Positions 1 through 7,993 of a DNA stretch of 64,000 nucleotides are shown here, piece after piece (position 1 is the first letter of the stretch; each line of letters starts with the position of its first letter). The DNA is from Bin16 sp965206315 (lineage in GTDB: Bacteria; Chloroflexota; Dehalococcoidia; Lucifugimonadales; Australimonadaceae). Both the position numbers and the translations under genes were made by a program. The notes beneath the pieces were generated by a model. That model saw only the letters and a program-made list of their open reading frames with translations. It made no database searches and was not told the DNA's origin. The stretch spans positions 930,001-994,000 of the forward strand of contig OZ242210.1 in the NCBI GenBank assembly GCA_965206315.1. The letters are read 5' to 3'.

Positions 1-2
1 GC

Positions 3-854
3 TTCTCACACCACGACGCGCTCATCATGGAGGGCACGCTGCGGCGCGGGGTGACGCTGCCGCGCGTCCTCGGGCATGAGGTTACGGGCGTCGTGTGCGG
101 CGTCGGCGAGGGCGTCCCGGAGAGTCTCGCCGGCACCGAGGTCGTCGTGATGCCGGGCGACGTCGGACACCGGCGCGACGGGGGTTTCGCGGAGATGCTG
201 ACCGCGCCTGTGGAATCGCTCGTTCCGCTGCCGCAAGGCACGGCCGCGACGGGCGGCGCGCTGCTCGCCTCGCCCATCGGGGTCGCGCTCAAGGCGCTGG
301 AGGCGTGCGGGGCCGCGGAGGGCGAGACGCTCGTGATCACCGGCGCCAGCGGAGGCGTCGGGGCGCACGCCGCGCAGGCGGCGTACGCGCTCGGCGCGAG
401 CGTCATCGGCATCACCGGTTCGCCGGAGAAGGCGCAGCGGCTGGAGGGCGAGCCATGGCTCGACGCCGTCCTGCTCGACGACGAGCCGTGGGAGGAGGTC
501 GTCGCGGCGCTGACCGGCGACATGGGCGCGGACGCCGCGCTCGACACGACGGGGGCGTCGCTCGGGCGGCTCGTCGCGGCGATGCGGCAAGGGGGGCGTA
601 TCGCGCTCGTGGGACAGACGTCGCCGGACGCCGCGCCGTTCGCTCCCGCCGAGGCGATCTTCCGGGAGCTGACGCTGGTGGGAAGTCTGGGCGTCGAGCG
701 GCGGCACGTGGAGCGCGCGGTGTCGCTGATGGCGGATGGGCAGGTCACAGCGCTGGTGCACGAGGAGCTGCCACTGTCGGTGGAGTCGGTGATGCGCGCC
801 TACCGCGCGGTCAAGCGGCGCGAGGTCGTGGGGCGGGTGGTGCTACGGCCGTAG
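3..854 (+). CDS. Zinc-type alcohol dehydrogenase / quinone reductase (MDR family), 5' truncated
   Basis: The frame is open from the left edge (FSHHDALIMEG then RVLGHEVTGVV), so the true start lies outside the window; the ATG at 27 is internal. The remaining 283 codons carry the GroES-like segment with the GHE motif of medium-chain dehydrogenases, then a Rossmann dinucleotide-binding motif TGASGGVGAHAAQAAYALG and a C-terminal segment ending AVKRREVVGRVVL, typical of NAD(P)H:quinone/alcohol oxidoreductases. Family members oxidise alcohols or reduce quinones/enones with NAD(P)H in the cytosol. The substrate cannot be told. No four-Cys structural zinc loop is visible in the portion seen, which leans towards a quinone-reductase-like subgroup. 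It is convergent with secF, 3 nt apart. Confidence 0.85.
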   Translation, partial: FSHHDALIMEGTLRRGVTLPRVLGHEVTGVVCGVGEGVPESLAGTEVVVMPGDVGHRRDGGFAEMLTAPVESLVPLPQGTAATGGALLASPIGVALKALEACGAAEGETLVITGASGGVGAHAAQAAYALGASVIGITGSPEKAQRLEGEPWLDAVLLDDEPWEEVVAALTGDMGADAALDTTGASLGRLVAAMRQGGRIALVGQTSPDAAPFAPAEAIFRELTLVGSLGVERRHVERAVSLMADGQVTALVHEELPLSVESVMRAYRAVKRREVVGRVVLRP

Positions 855-857
855 GGC

Positions 858-1805
858 TTATGCGGTGGCGCGCTTGAAGCGGACGCGGCGCCAGAAGCGG
901 CCTATCTCGCCCTCGTCCCAGGAGACGAGGAGGAGGCTCGCGATGAAGATGGAGCTGTACGTCCCCACCGTGACGCCCGCGAGCAGCACGTAGAGCAGCG
1001 GGCGGATGGAAGGCCCGGCGAAGAGGAGCAGGGCGACGACGACCACGATGAGCGTGATGGACGTGTTCAGCGAGCGGGCTATCGTCTCGCGGACGCTCAG
1101 GTTCACGAGCTCGCGCGTGCTCACTCCGGCGTAACGCGCCACGTTCTCCCGCAGGCGATCGAAGACGACGATGGTGTCGTTGACGCTGTAGCCGATAGTG
1201 GTGAGCACCCCGGTGATGAACATGGCGTTCACTTCGAGGTTGATCGTCTCGCCCAGCACCGAGAAGACGCCCAGGACGATGAAGACGTCGTGCACGAGCG
1301 CGACGACGGCTGCGACGCCGTAGCGGAACGGCGACGGCACGCGGCGGAACGCCCACGTCACGTAGACCAGGATGACGAGCGAGGCGACGATGACGGCGAT
1401 GGTGGCGTTGCGCACGTTCTCCGAACCGATGATGCCGGAGACCGAGTCGAAGGAGCCGATCTCCACCGGGCCGACCTCCGCAAGCGCATCCCGCACGCGG
1501 GACTCGTCGCCGCGGCGCACGACGGTCCCGGCGGCGTCACGCTCGTCCAGTTCCAGGATGCCGAGGCGGATGAAGAAGGTGTTGCCGCCGGAGCCCTGCA
1601 CGATGGCGTCCGACTGGCCCACGCGGGTAAGCGCCTCCACGACCCTCGAGGAGGCCACGTCCGTCTCGTAGGTGGCGGTGATAGCCGCTCCACCGGTGAA
1701 GTCGATGCCCGGCTTCAACTGGAACGAGATGAGCGACGCCGCGGAGAGGAGCACCAGCAGCGCCGAGATGCCGAAGAACCACTTGCGGAAGCTGGCGACG
1801 CGCAT
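858..1805 (-). CDS. secF: Protein translocase subunit SecF
   Basis: SecF pairs with SecD to form an accessory complex that uses the proton gradient to help the SecYEG translocon pull proteins across the membrane. The 315-aa protein begins MRVASFRKWFFGIS. It has one N-terminal membrane helix, the signature GIDFTGG at about residues 34-40, a periplasmic-side domain, then five membrane helices including VHDVFIVLGVF. Length fits the family. The frame could extend upstream, but that part lies inside secD and looks non-coding; the ATG at 1805 forms a TGATG overlap with the secD stop, so the two are translationally coupled. The C-terminus is basic (FWRRVRFKRATA). Confidence 0.95.
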   Translation of the reverse strand: MRVASFRKWFFGISALLVLLSAASLISFQLKPGIDFTGGAAITATYETDVASSRVVEALTRVGQSDAIVQGSGGNTFFIRLGILELDERDAAGTVVRRGDESRVRDALAEVGPVEIGSFDSVSGIIGSENVRNATIAVIVASLVILVYVTWAFRRVPSPFRYGVAAVVALVHDVFIVLGVFSVLGETINLEVNAMFITGVLTTIGYSVNDTIVVFDRLRENVARYAGVSTRELVNLSVRETIARSLNTSITLIVVVVALLLFAGPSIRPLLYVLLAGVTVGTYSSIFIASLLLVSWDEGEIGRFWRRVRFKRATA

Positions 1806-3178
1806 CAGCCGCCTCCTCCCGCCGGCGCGGCGCGATCGCGCCTGCCCGCATCGGGAGTGAAGAGCCGCGCGGAGCGCCGCAGCCACGTCGCGGCGACGAT
1901 GCCCAGCAGGTTCCGGCTGATGAAGATGGCGGTGAACATGCTCGTGAGCACGCCGATGAGCAGCGATACCGCGAAGCCGGTCACCGCCGAGTTCGCCGTT
2001 CCGCTGCCGAAGAAGAAGAGCACGAGCGCGATGAGGATGGTGGAGACGTTGCCGTCACGGATGGACGGCCAGGCGCGGTTGAAGCCGATCTGCATGGCCA
2101 GCTGCACGGTGCGGCCTATCTGCAGCTCCTCCTTCAAGCGCTCGAAGATGAGGATGTTGGCGTCCACCGCCATGCCGAGCGAGAGGACGAACCCGGCCAG
2201 TCCCGCCAGCGTGAGGGTCACCGGAATGAGCTTGAAGAGGGCGAGGACGATGAGGGTGTAGCAGATGAGCGCCATGCCGGCGACGACGCCGGAGACGCGA
2301 TAGTAGGCCGCCATGAAGAAGAGCACCAGGAGCAGCCCGACGCCGCCCGCGATGAGCGCCTCGTCCAGCGACTGCGCTCCGAGCGAACCCGCGACGACGC
2401 TCGACGATATCTCCTCGATGTCCACCGGCAGGCGTCCGGACTCGACCTGTATCGCGAGCTGCCGCACCTCTTCCGCGGTGAAGGTGCCCTGGATGATGCC
2501 GACGCCGGCGAGGATGGGGCTGTTCACGACCGCCGACACGAGCACCTCGCCGTCCAGCACGAACGCCAGCTGGTCCGGGCTGTCGGTGATGTTCGTGGAG
2601 AAGATGCGCTGCGTCATCACCGCGAACTGCTGCGCGGCGTCCCGGTTCAGCTCGAAGCTCAGGACCGGCCGGTTCGTCGTCTGGTCCTGGCTCGGGAAGG
2701 CGCGGGCCATGTCGCCGCCGGTGAGGCCGCTCGGGCGGTCTTCGAAGGCGGTGCAGGAGGCGTTGTCGCAGATGCGCTCGACGATCTCCAACTGCGCGGT
2801 CTGGCCGATGAGGTCTTTCGCCTGCTGGGTGTCCTCGACGCCGGGCAGCTGGATGAGCAGGCGGTCGTCGCCGAGCTGCTGGATGGACGGTTCGGCCACG
2901 CCGAGCCGGTCGATGCGCCGGGTGATGGTGCCGACGAGGCCTTCCATCTGCTCTTCGGTCGGGGCCTCGCCCTCGACGCCGGCCTGGTAGATGAGCTGGG
3001 TGCCGCCGGCGAGGTCCAGCCCCAGCCGGAGGCCGAGGATGTCCTGCGAGCCGCGCTCGCCGATGCCGGGTATGCGGTAGTCCGGCACAGCGAGCGCAGC
3101 GGCAGCGACGCCAACGATGACGATGATGGCGAGGAGCGATTTCCAGCGAAGTTGGCGGAGCATTCCTTCCCGTCTCAC
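1805..3178 (-). CDS. secD: Protein translocase subunit SecD
   Basis: SecD is the larger partner of SecF in the Sec accessory complex. The protein starts with one membrane helix (LLAIIVIVGVAAAALAVP), followed by the signature LRLGLDLAGGTQL (about residues 50-62), a long extracytoplasmic P1 domain, and five C-terminal membrane helices with the conserved GMAVDANILIFERLKEE. The frame begins at a GTG at 3178; an ATG at 3163 is an equally possible start and AAGGA lies just before it. At about 450 aa it is a short-form SecD. The extracytoplasmic region contains three Cys (ICDNASC, CTAF). It is first in a two-gene operon with secF. Confidence 0.95.
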   Translation of the reverse strand: MRREGMLRQLRWKSLLAIIVIVGVAAAALAVPDYRIPGIGERGSQDILGLRLGLDLAGGTQLIYQAGVEGEAPTEEQMEGLVGTITRRIDRLGVAEPSIQQLGDDRLLIQLPGVEDTQQAKDLIGQTAQLEIVERICDNASCTAFEDRPSGLTGGDMARAFPSQDQTTNRPVLSFELNRDAAQQFAVMTQRIFSTNITDSPDQLAFVLDGEVLVSAVVNSPILAGVGIIQGTFTAEEVRQLAIQVESGRLPVDIEEISSSVVAGSLGAQSLDEALIAGGVGLLLVLFFMAAYYRVSGVVAGMALICYTLIVLALFKLIPVTLTLAGLAGFVLSLGMAVDANILIFERLKEELQIGRTVQLAMQIGFNRAWPSIRDGNVSTILIALVLFFFGSGTANSAVTGFAVSLLIGVLTSMFTAIFISRNLLGIVAATWLRRSARLFTPDAGRRDRAAPAGGGG

Positions 3179-3337
3179 ACGGCGCGCCGCGCACAGTGAA
3201 GCGCACGGCGCAACGAAGAGTCATTCTAGCAGGAAGCGCGCTCCCGCGTGAACCACCTCTCACGCAGGCACGGGGCCTCCCAGGGAGCAATCAGCGGCGT
3301 CTGGAGCATCCTCATGGAATGTTCCGGTGGGAAAAGC

Positions 3338-3452
3338 GGCTCATTCCGGCTCATCTCCCCGATCCCGTTCGTAGATCAAGCGCCTGACGTGAGCCGTTCA
3401 GGGGCTCATTCAAGGGTCATCGGCGGCTCATTAAGGGTCGAAACGGCTCATT
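3338..3452. repeat. Cluster of GGCTCATT direct repeats
   Basis: Five copies of GGCTCAT(T/C) lie at 3338, 3348, 3403, 3425 and 3445. The last three share a longer core, about GGCTCATTaAGGGTC, spaced 22 and 20 bp apart. They sit upstream of secD on an otherwise gene-free stretch. The spacing of roughly two helical turns is what tandem protein-binding sites look like, but no function is known to me. A related sequence with two 11-bp TAAGGCTCAGC copies is at 9551-9572. Confidence 0.6.
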
Positions 3453-3486
3453 AGGGGTCAATCTCCACCGCGCCAACCTTCTCACA

Positions 3487-3555
3487 GGGCCCTCCCCCCC
3501 TCCCGCATCAAGTGCGGGGCAGGCTCCAACCCTCTCCTTCAGGAGAGGGGCCAGG
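3487..3555. repeat. Palindromic intergenic repeat
   Basis: Two hairpin-forming inverted repeats lie in tandem: CCCGCA-N5-TGCGGG (3502-3518) and CCTCTCCT-TC-AGGAGAGG (3531-3548). Composition and layout resemble the other short palindromic elements in this window (46527-46585, 39313-39354). There is no T-run, so it is not an obvious terminator. Confidence 0.55.
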
Positions 3556-3713
3556 CCGGGCGGCCGCCAGGAATCATGGTAGGGAGGCGGGCGTCACCGG
3601 CGCAAGGAGGGCGTGTCACATGCCGGCAAACGCCGGTTCGATCCGCCCCCGTCTCCGGCGTGGCCGGTGGGGTACATTGCCCGACCGGCCAGCGCGGTCA
3701 GCGTACCATCGCG

Positions 3714-4436
3714 CTACGTGCCTGCCGCACTCGTGACATTGATCGTCACGGTGGCGGTGCTCGTGCGGCCATCGGGGTTCCGGGCCTCGACCGTCAGCGT
3801 GTAGGTGCTCTTGGTCTCGTGGTCCAACCCGCGATTCACGACGATCATGCCCCGGTTGTGGGTGATGCTGAACTTCCCGTCGGCACCGGACGTGATGCTG
3901 TACGTGACCGCCCTGCCGCCCTCGTCGGCCGCCGCGACGGTCCCGACGGTTGTGAACCGCACCGCGTCTTCGGCGACGCTGAACGTGTACGAGTCCTGCG
4001 CGAACTCTGGTGGCCCGTACACGTGCGCAGCCGTCAGGTCGAAGACGGCGTCATCGGGGTTCCTAGCCCTGACCTCGATCGTGTAGGCGCCGTAGGGCAC
4101 GACCTTCTCGATCTCCAGCGTGCGGAGCGCTCCGGCCTCGGCTTCGACCGGCGCAGCCGTTGCGACGATGGGTGCGTCGGGTTCGAGCCCATCCAGGAGT
4201 TGCGCACCCAACAGCAGCAGGCTCACGTCGTCGTGCCGCGTCGTCATCTTGATGTTCACGCGCATCTTGTGTATCACAACCTCGTCGCCGACTTTCTCAG
4301 CATTGTGGTTGACGAACGTGAAGAACTGCGCGTTGTACGTGGGGGCGTGCGACGACATGCAGCGCGGATCCCACGACTGCATCGCGTGGGTGAGGGGCTC
4401 CCTCTGCAACTGCAACGTGGGGGTCGTGATCGTCAC
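3714..4436 (-). CDS. Cadherin-like C-terminal part of a surface protein (probable frameshifted continuation of the upstream ORF)
   Basis: The 240-aa frame opens at a GTG that overlaps the upstream stop (GTGA). It has no signal peptide of its own. About residues 130-240 form a cadherin-like repeat: FAQDSYTFSVAED, VGTVAAADEGGRAVTYSI, then DHETKSTYTLTVEARNPDG, ending in a typical VTINV beta strand. The first half reads like beta-sandwich material. Its sequence continues the extracellular protein encoded just upstream (4433-5641) in the -1 frame. One extra C in the CCCC run near 4455 would join them into one product of about 640 aa. Either this is one broken or mis-sequenced gene, or two translationally coupled ORFs. 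Cadherin-like modules usually mediate calcium-dependent adhesion; the role here is unknown. Confidence 0.7.
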   Translation of the reverse strand: MTITTPTLQLQREPLTHAMQSWDPRCMSSHAPTYNAQFFTFVNHNAEKVGDEVVIHKMRVNIKMTTRHDDVSLLLLGAQLLDGLEPDAPIVATAAPVEAEAGALRTLEIEKVVPYGAYTIEVRARNPDDAVFDLTAAHVYGPPEFAQDSYTFSVAEDAVRFTTVGTVAAADEGGRAVTYSITSGADGKFSITHNRGMIVVNRGLDHETKSTYTLTVEARNPDGRTSTATVTINVTSAAGT

Positions 4437-5641
4437 GTTCGGCTGCTGCGTGGGGTGATAACTATCGGGTTGGGGAACGGCTGGATGCAGACCGGGGGCT
4501 GAGGTGTCGGAACAGGCGTTGGTTTCGGCACCTCCAGTGTGACGTCGAACGTCCCGGAGGTGGCGGTGGTCGAGACCTCGACGGTGTAGGTTCCAGCTTC
4601 CAGCGGGATGTCGAGGCGGCGGGATGTCGCTTGACTCGTGCCGCTTGCGCCATCCGTTGCGTGCTCGGCCAGCACGGAGCCGGTCGTGCGTGCGCCCTCC
4701 AGCAGGTGGAGTTGGATAGCCGCGTCCGACGAGTCAGCACGTATCGTGAAGCGCTCGTCGTCGCGAACCTCGAACGTGTAGTAGTGGGCGGTCGCGTCTT
4801 GCTGGTTTGCCGATGCACATGTGCTGCTCCAGCCCTGCTGCTCCAGACCGTCCTGAACATAGACTCGCCGGAGGTTCGTGACGCACGCCATCGGGTCTGC
4901 CGTCGTGGGCTGCAACTGCAGTTCCAGCACGCGCGTGAGCCCGTATTTGAGCGGAATCTTCCACTCGTCGTTCGTCAGCACGCCGGGGATGCGGGGGTCG
5001 TTGGGGTACTCGCGACCTCGCTCCTGCGCGACCGCGCCGCTCGCGCCGTCATCGGACGACAGGACGTGGCACGCGCTGCCCTCGCAGATATCGGTCTCGA
5101 CCACGACGGGCGTTCCGTCGGTGCGGCTCCCGAAATCGTGCAGCACGTAGAGCGCGGCCGCAAAGATGCGTGCGGGCACCTTGATTTCTCCAGGTTGCAG
5201 TGTCTCAGTGTGGGTGTAGTCGAGGTCTGCTCGGTAGAGTGTGTAGGTGAGGCCATCTTGGCTCTCCCAAGAGCCTGTACGGTCACCCACGCGCGGGTCG
5301 CTTGAACTCATTGCGAGCGTGGTGAGTCGCCAGTCCGTGTCGCTCCGGTACTCTAGCCGCATCGTCTCGGTCGGGTAGACCGTCGTGGGGGGGTCGTCCG
5401 TGAAAGTGACGGGGCTGCCCTGCTGCTCAAAGACAGCCGTGAAAGGAGGCCACACATGCTCAAGGAAGCAATGCTCACCCTCGGGGCATCCGGGAATCGG
5501 CGTTGGCGTCGCGGCCTGCCCAAGCACGGTGGGCTGCATGGTGGACCTGGACGGCAGCAGGAGCGTCACGACGAGCGCCGCGAGCACTGCCACGCCCAGC
5601 ATGGCCGCTAGCAGGAGTCGGTGCTTCTTGAGATATGCCAT
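4433..5641 (-). CDS. Membrane-anchored extracellular protein with pre-peptidase-C-like domain
   Basis: The 402-aa frame starts MAYLKKHRLLL with one hydrophobic helix (residues about 9-29), so the rest is probably outside the cell, anchored by an uncleaved signal. After a Thr-Pro linker comes a domain with paired Cys (CPEGEHC, CEGSACH). A C-terminal beta-sandwich follows, with FTIRADSSDAAIQLHLLEG and LEAGTYTVEVSTTATSGTFDVTLEV, which resembles bacterial pre-peptidase C-terminal (PPC) domains. It ends in a second Pro-Thr linker and the stop at 4433. The adjoining ORF on the same strand continues in the -1 frame with a cadherin-like domain, so this is probably the N-terminal two thirds of a frameshifted gene. 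Specific function unknown. Confidence 0.7.
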   Translation of the reverse strand: MAYLKKHRLLLAAMLGVAVLAALVVTLLLPSRSTMQPTVLGQAATPTPIPGCPEGEHCFLEHVWPPFTAVFEQQGSPVTFTDDPPTTVYPTETMRLEYRSDTDWRLTTLAMSSSDPRVGDRTGSWESQDGLTYTLYRADLDYTHTETLQPGEIKVPARIFAAALYVLHDFGSRTDGTPVVVETDICEGSACHVLSSDDGASGAVAQERGREYPNDPRIPGVLTNDEWKIPLKYGLTRVLELQLQPTTADPMACVTNLRRVYVQDGLEQQGWSSTCASANQQDATAHYYTFEVRDDERFTIRADSSDAAIQLHLLEGARTTGSVLAEHATDGASGTSQATSRRLDIPLEAGTYTVEVSTTATSGTFDVTLEVPKPTPVPTPQPPVCIQPFPNPIVITPRSSRT

Positions 5642-5651
5642 GGGTGCGCTC

Positions 5652-7415
5652 CTATCGTAGCCGTAAATCGGCTATGCCATTGACGAATGTCCAATTGGGG
5701 CTACAGGTCGTTATACGGTCGTCCTCTAGGCGCCCGCAGACGTAGGCGTAGCGGCTGAATTCCACGATGTGCCAGATGTCGGCGTTGCGATGCATCGTGA
5801 CGGCTGCCGAATCCACGACAGGTCTCGCGAACCCGAGCGTTGAGCAGCCGCTGCCGTCCGAATACTTGCTGCCCTTACCGAGCGTTGCGACTGTGGCGGT
5901 CTTGCCGTGTCTGTCCTTGTCCCAAAACACTGCCTTGAGGTGGCGGTAGTAGGTTTCGACGAACTGGACGCTATTGTTCTTGCCCAAGTCCTCGTAGATG
6001 TCGGGCTTGCGCGCGCGGAATGTCATGGACGTCAGGCGGTAGTCCGTCTGGCCACTCGGAAAGATGCTGACGCTGTAGGAGCCGTACAGGTTGTGGTCTT
6101 GCGCTCCCCCTACGTTGCGGCAGTCCCAATCGAGGTCGCTGTGCCGCATCTGGTGGTACGACTGGTTGAACGTCTTCGAGACCGTGCGGTCAGGGTCTTG
6201 CGGTGTGGTGGCCGTTACCGTCACGATGAGCTCAGCGGGGCTTCCCGCGCGGGCGTACGCGCCATCCACAACCCTGAACACGACGCGACCCGAGCGACCC
6301 GAGTGGGTATCGAGGCGTTTCGTCACGCTTGAGGAGCCGGACGGAATCACGACCTTGAGGGAGTCCTTCATGACGCCAGCCGAGTCGCCTACGGCCGTGG
6401 AGACGCGCAGATCGTAGTCCAGGCGGCGGTTCGCCGTGAACTCCAGCACGACCTCCGCGCCTGCCGAGAGCGCCGAAGTGGACGTGAGCGCCACCGAGAC
6501 CGTTGGCCGTCCCGGAGTGGCGGTCACAACGCTGGAGGGGTCGCTCCACTCGGCCTCGTACCGTGTGCCGTCGCCGTAGGCCAGAATCATGAACTGGTGC
6601 GGCTCGTCCGCCTCGAGACCTCCGATGGTGAGGCGCGCGCCGCTGGCGCCTGCGTGGTAGGTCTTGCTACGCCAGTCCTCGTTCGGCATGCGGTACTGCA
6701 CCTCGTACTTCTTGACGCCAATAGAGGTCGTCCAGGTCGCGACGGCTGCCTCATCCGATACGCGGGACGGACGAATGGCGAAATCGTCTGGCAGCGGCGC
6801 GTCATCTAGGTCTGACGGCGGCGGCGCGGCGGTCGGGGTCGGGGTCGGCGTGGGGGTGGGCTCTTCGGGTGTCTCAGGCTCTTCTGGGGGCGTTTCATCG
6901 GGGCAGTCCGCTGTCGTGCCCGTCTGCGTGGCCCACGGCCCCCAGTCGGCGGCATACGCGCTTCCGTCGCCGTAGGCGCGCACGCGGAAGTTGTAGGTGG
7001 TCTCGCACGTCAGGCCCGTGATGTTGGCCACGTCGAGCGTCTGCCCCTCCGCGCCATCCTCCGGCGCACTGCTGCCGATGGCTCCCTCCTCCTGGTCTCC
7101 GCTGACGTCGCCCCAGTGAATCCAGTCGTCCTCGGAGGCCGTCGAGAGTTTGTACTCGACGCGGTACTCCTCGATGCCGGTGCGGAATTTCCACGTGAGC
7201 TGAATCTTGGTCTTTTCAGGCGTCCCCACCGACAGCTGCGAGGGCCTGGGAGGCTTGGGTAGCGTTGGTTGCCCGGGTCTGGGCGTCGCGGTGGGGGTCG
7301 GGGTGGGAGTCGCCGTTGGAGCCGGAGGGTCGGGGTCGGGCGGCGGGTCAGGGACGCGCACCCTGAAACTCACAGAGTCCTCGTCGGAGTCCTCGTCGTC
7401 CTCGGCCTCGACGCC
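5652..7415 (-). CDS. Fibronectin type III-containing surface protein, C-terminal part in the -1 frame
   Basis: Coding character starts near 7415 (GVEAEDDEDSDEDSVSF) without a convincing start codon; the frame is open further upstream but there it is a shadow of the N-terminal part. Order of parts: an acidic stretch, a Thr-Pro linker, a fibronectin type III domain (LTWKFRTGIEEYRVEYKLS ... TYNFRVRAYGDGSAY), a second linker, a second fibronectin domain (VATWTTSIGVKKYEVQYRM ... HQFMILAYGDGTRYEAEW), an immunoglobulin-like stretch, and a C-terminal domain with several Cys. The protein is presumably secreted and anchored through the N-terminal part at 7370-7804. Likely adhesion or matrix role; ligand unknown. 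Confidence 0.65.
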   Translation of the reverse strand, partial: GVEAEDDEDSDEDSVSFRVRVPDPPPDPDPPAPTATPTPTPTATPRPGQPTLPKPPRPSQLSVGTPEKTKIQLTWKFRTGIEEYRVEYKLSTASEDDWIHWGDVSGDQEEGAIGSSAPEDGAEGQTLDVANITGLTCETTYNFRVRAYGDGSAYAADWGPWATQTGTTADCPDETPPEEPETPEEPTPTPTPTPTAAPPPSDLDDAPLPDDFAIRPSRVSDEAAVATWTTSIGVKKYEVQYRMPNEDWRSKTYHAGASGARLTIGGLEADEPHQFMILAYGDGTRYEAEWSDPSSVVTATPGRPTVSVALTSTSALSAGAEVVLEFTANRRLDYDLRVSTAVGDSAGVMKDSLKVVIPSGSSSVTKRLDTHSGRSGRVVFRVVDGAYARAGSPAELIVTVTATTPQDPDRTVSKTFNQSYHQMRHSDLDWDCRNVGGAQDHNLYGSYSVSIFPSGQTDYRLTSMTFRARKPDIYEDLGKNNSVQFVETYYRHLKAVFWDKDRHGKTATVATLGKGSKYSDGSGCSTLGFARPVVDSAAVTMHRNADIWHIVEFSRYAYVCGRLEDDRITTCSPNWTFVNGIADLRLR

Positions 7416-7804
7416 GGCGTGCCCGCGCTGTTGACGGTGACGTTGAGCGTCACACGGAACGACGTACGCGTGTAACTCCCGACGGACGTGCTGTCGATGC
7501 TGACGCCGTCGGTGCTCGTTGAATTCCAGCTGATCTCCTGGCGGCCCGTCGAGTTGCTGACGCGGCACCGCACGGTTGCGGACGCTCCCTTGTCCACAGT
7601 GCCGCCGCCGCTGCACGACACCGACATATCGTCCTGACCTATGGCGCCGTCTTCATCGTCGTTCTCTTCCTGCTGTTCTTGGGGCGGCGCATCCTGTGCG
7701 CCCAGCGTGTTGGGCGCGTACAAGATGGCCATCAGCAGCCCCACGACGAGCAGGATGTAGAGGATTGCCGTCAGGGTGCTTGTGCGTTGTGAGCGTAGCC
7801 TCAT
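7370..7804 (-). CDS. N-terminal part of the fibronectin type III surface protein (signal anchor plus beta domain)
   Basis: The start at 7804 (MRLRSQRTSTLTAIL) is preferred over the longer open frame because a single hydrophobic helix follows at once (AILYILLVVGLLMAILYAP) and AGGAGGT lies upstream. A Gln/Glu/Asp-rich spacer follows, then a beta-rich segment (MSVSCSGGGTVDKGASATVRC, VTLNVTVNSAG). The frame then runs into a short Arg/Thr tail and stops at 7370. Reading in the -1 frame from about 7415 instead gives a smooth continuation into acidic and fibronectin-domain sequence. I therefore take 5652-7804 as one gene of about 715 codons interrupted by one missing base. Confidence 0.7.
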   Translation of the reverse strand: MRLRSQRTSTLTAILYILLVVGLLMAILYAPNTLGAQDAPPQEQQEENDDEDGAIGQDDMSVSCSGGGTVDKGASATVRCRVSNSTGRQEISWNSTSTDGVSIDSTSVGSYTRTSFRVTLNVTVNSAGTPASRPRTTRTPTRTL

Positions 7805-7880
7805 TGGGACCTCCTGCGGGTGGTGTGGATGAGGGATACCCAGACAGGTATGCAACCTACGCGGCTGTGGGGGAGTCGGG

Positions 7881-7898
7881 TAGACACGTTTGTGTCTA
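7881..7898. promoter_or_regulatory. 18-bp perfect palindrome in a divergent promoter region
   Basis: TAGACAC-GTTT-GTGTCTA is a perfect 7-bp inverted repeat. It lies between the surface protein start (7804, minus) and the substrate-binding lipoprotein start (7994, plus). It is not followed by a T-run. It fits a dimeric regulator operator controlling one or both genes; the regulator is unknown. A plausible -10 box for the plus gene, TACACT, is at 7951-7956. Confidence 0.5.
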
Positions 7899-7993
7899 AT
7901 TCCGTGACAACTACAGGAGGCCTAACTGCTGAGCGGCCAGGGCCTCGTGCTACACTCGCAGCCGTCCCACGCGGAACTTCGGAGGTTCCCCCC

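Larger units (their letters stand above)
3179..3713. other. Gene-free stretch between secD and the surface-protein genes
   Basis: I see no convincing gene here. It holds the GGCTCATT repeats (3338-3452) and a palindromic block at 3487-3555 with two perfect inverted repeats: CCCGCA/TGCGGG around 3502-3518 and CCTCTCCT/AGGAGAGG at 3531-3548. A tRNA T-loop-like string at 3635-3644 was examined and rejected. Short ORFs across the stretch have no family features. Confidence 0.6.

Noticed and set aside
3583..3657. tRNA-like signal: a 7-9 bp outer stem, a GGTTCGATCC T-loop string and a TCA triplet in a possible anticodon loop (tempting as tRNA-Sec).
   Set aside because: The T-stem fails at three of five pairs, the D arm does not fold, position 33 is not T, and the long variable arm of tRNA-Sec is not properly placed. 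A covariance-model scan would settle it.
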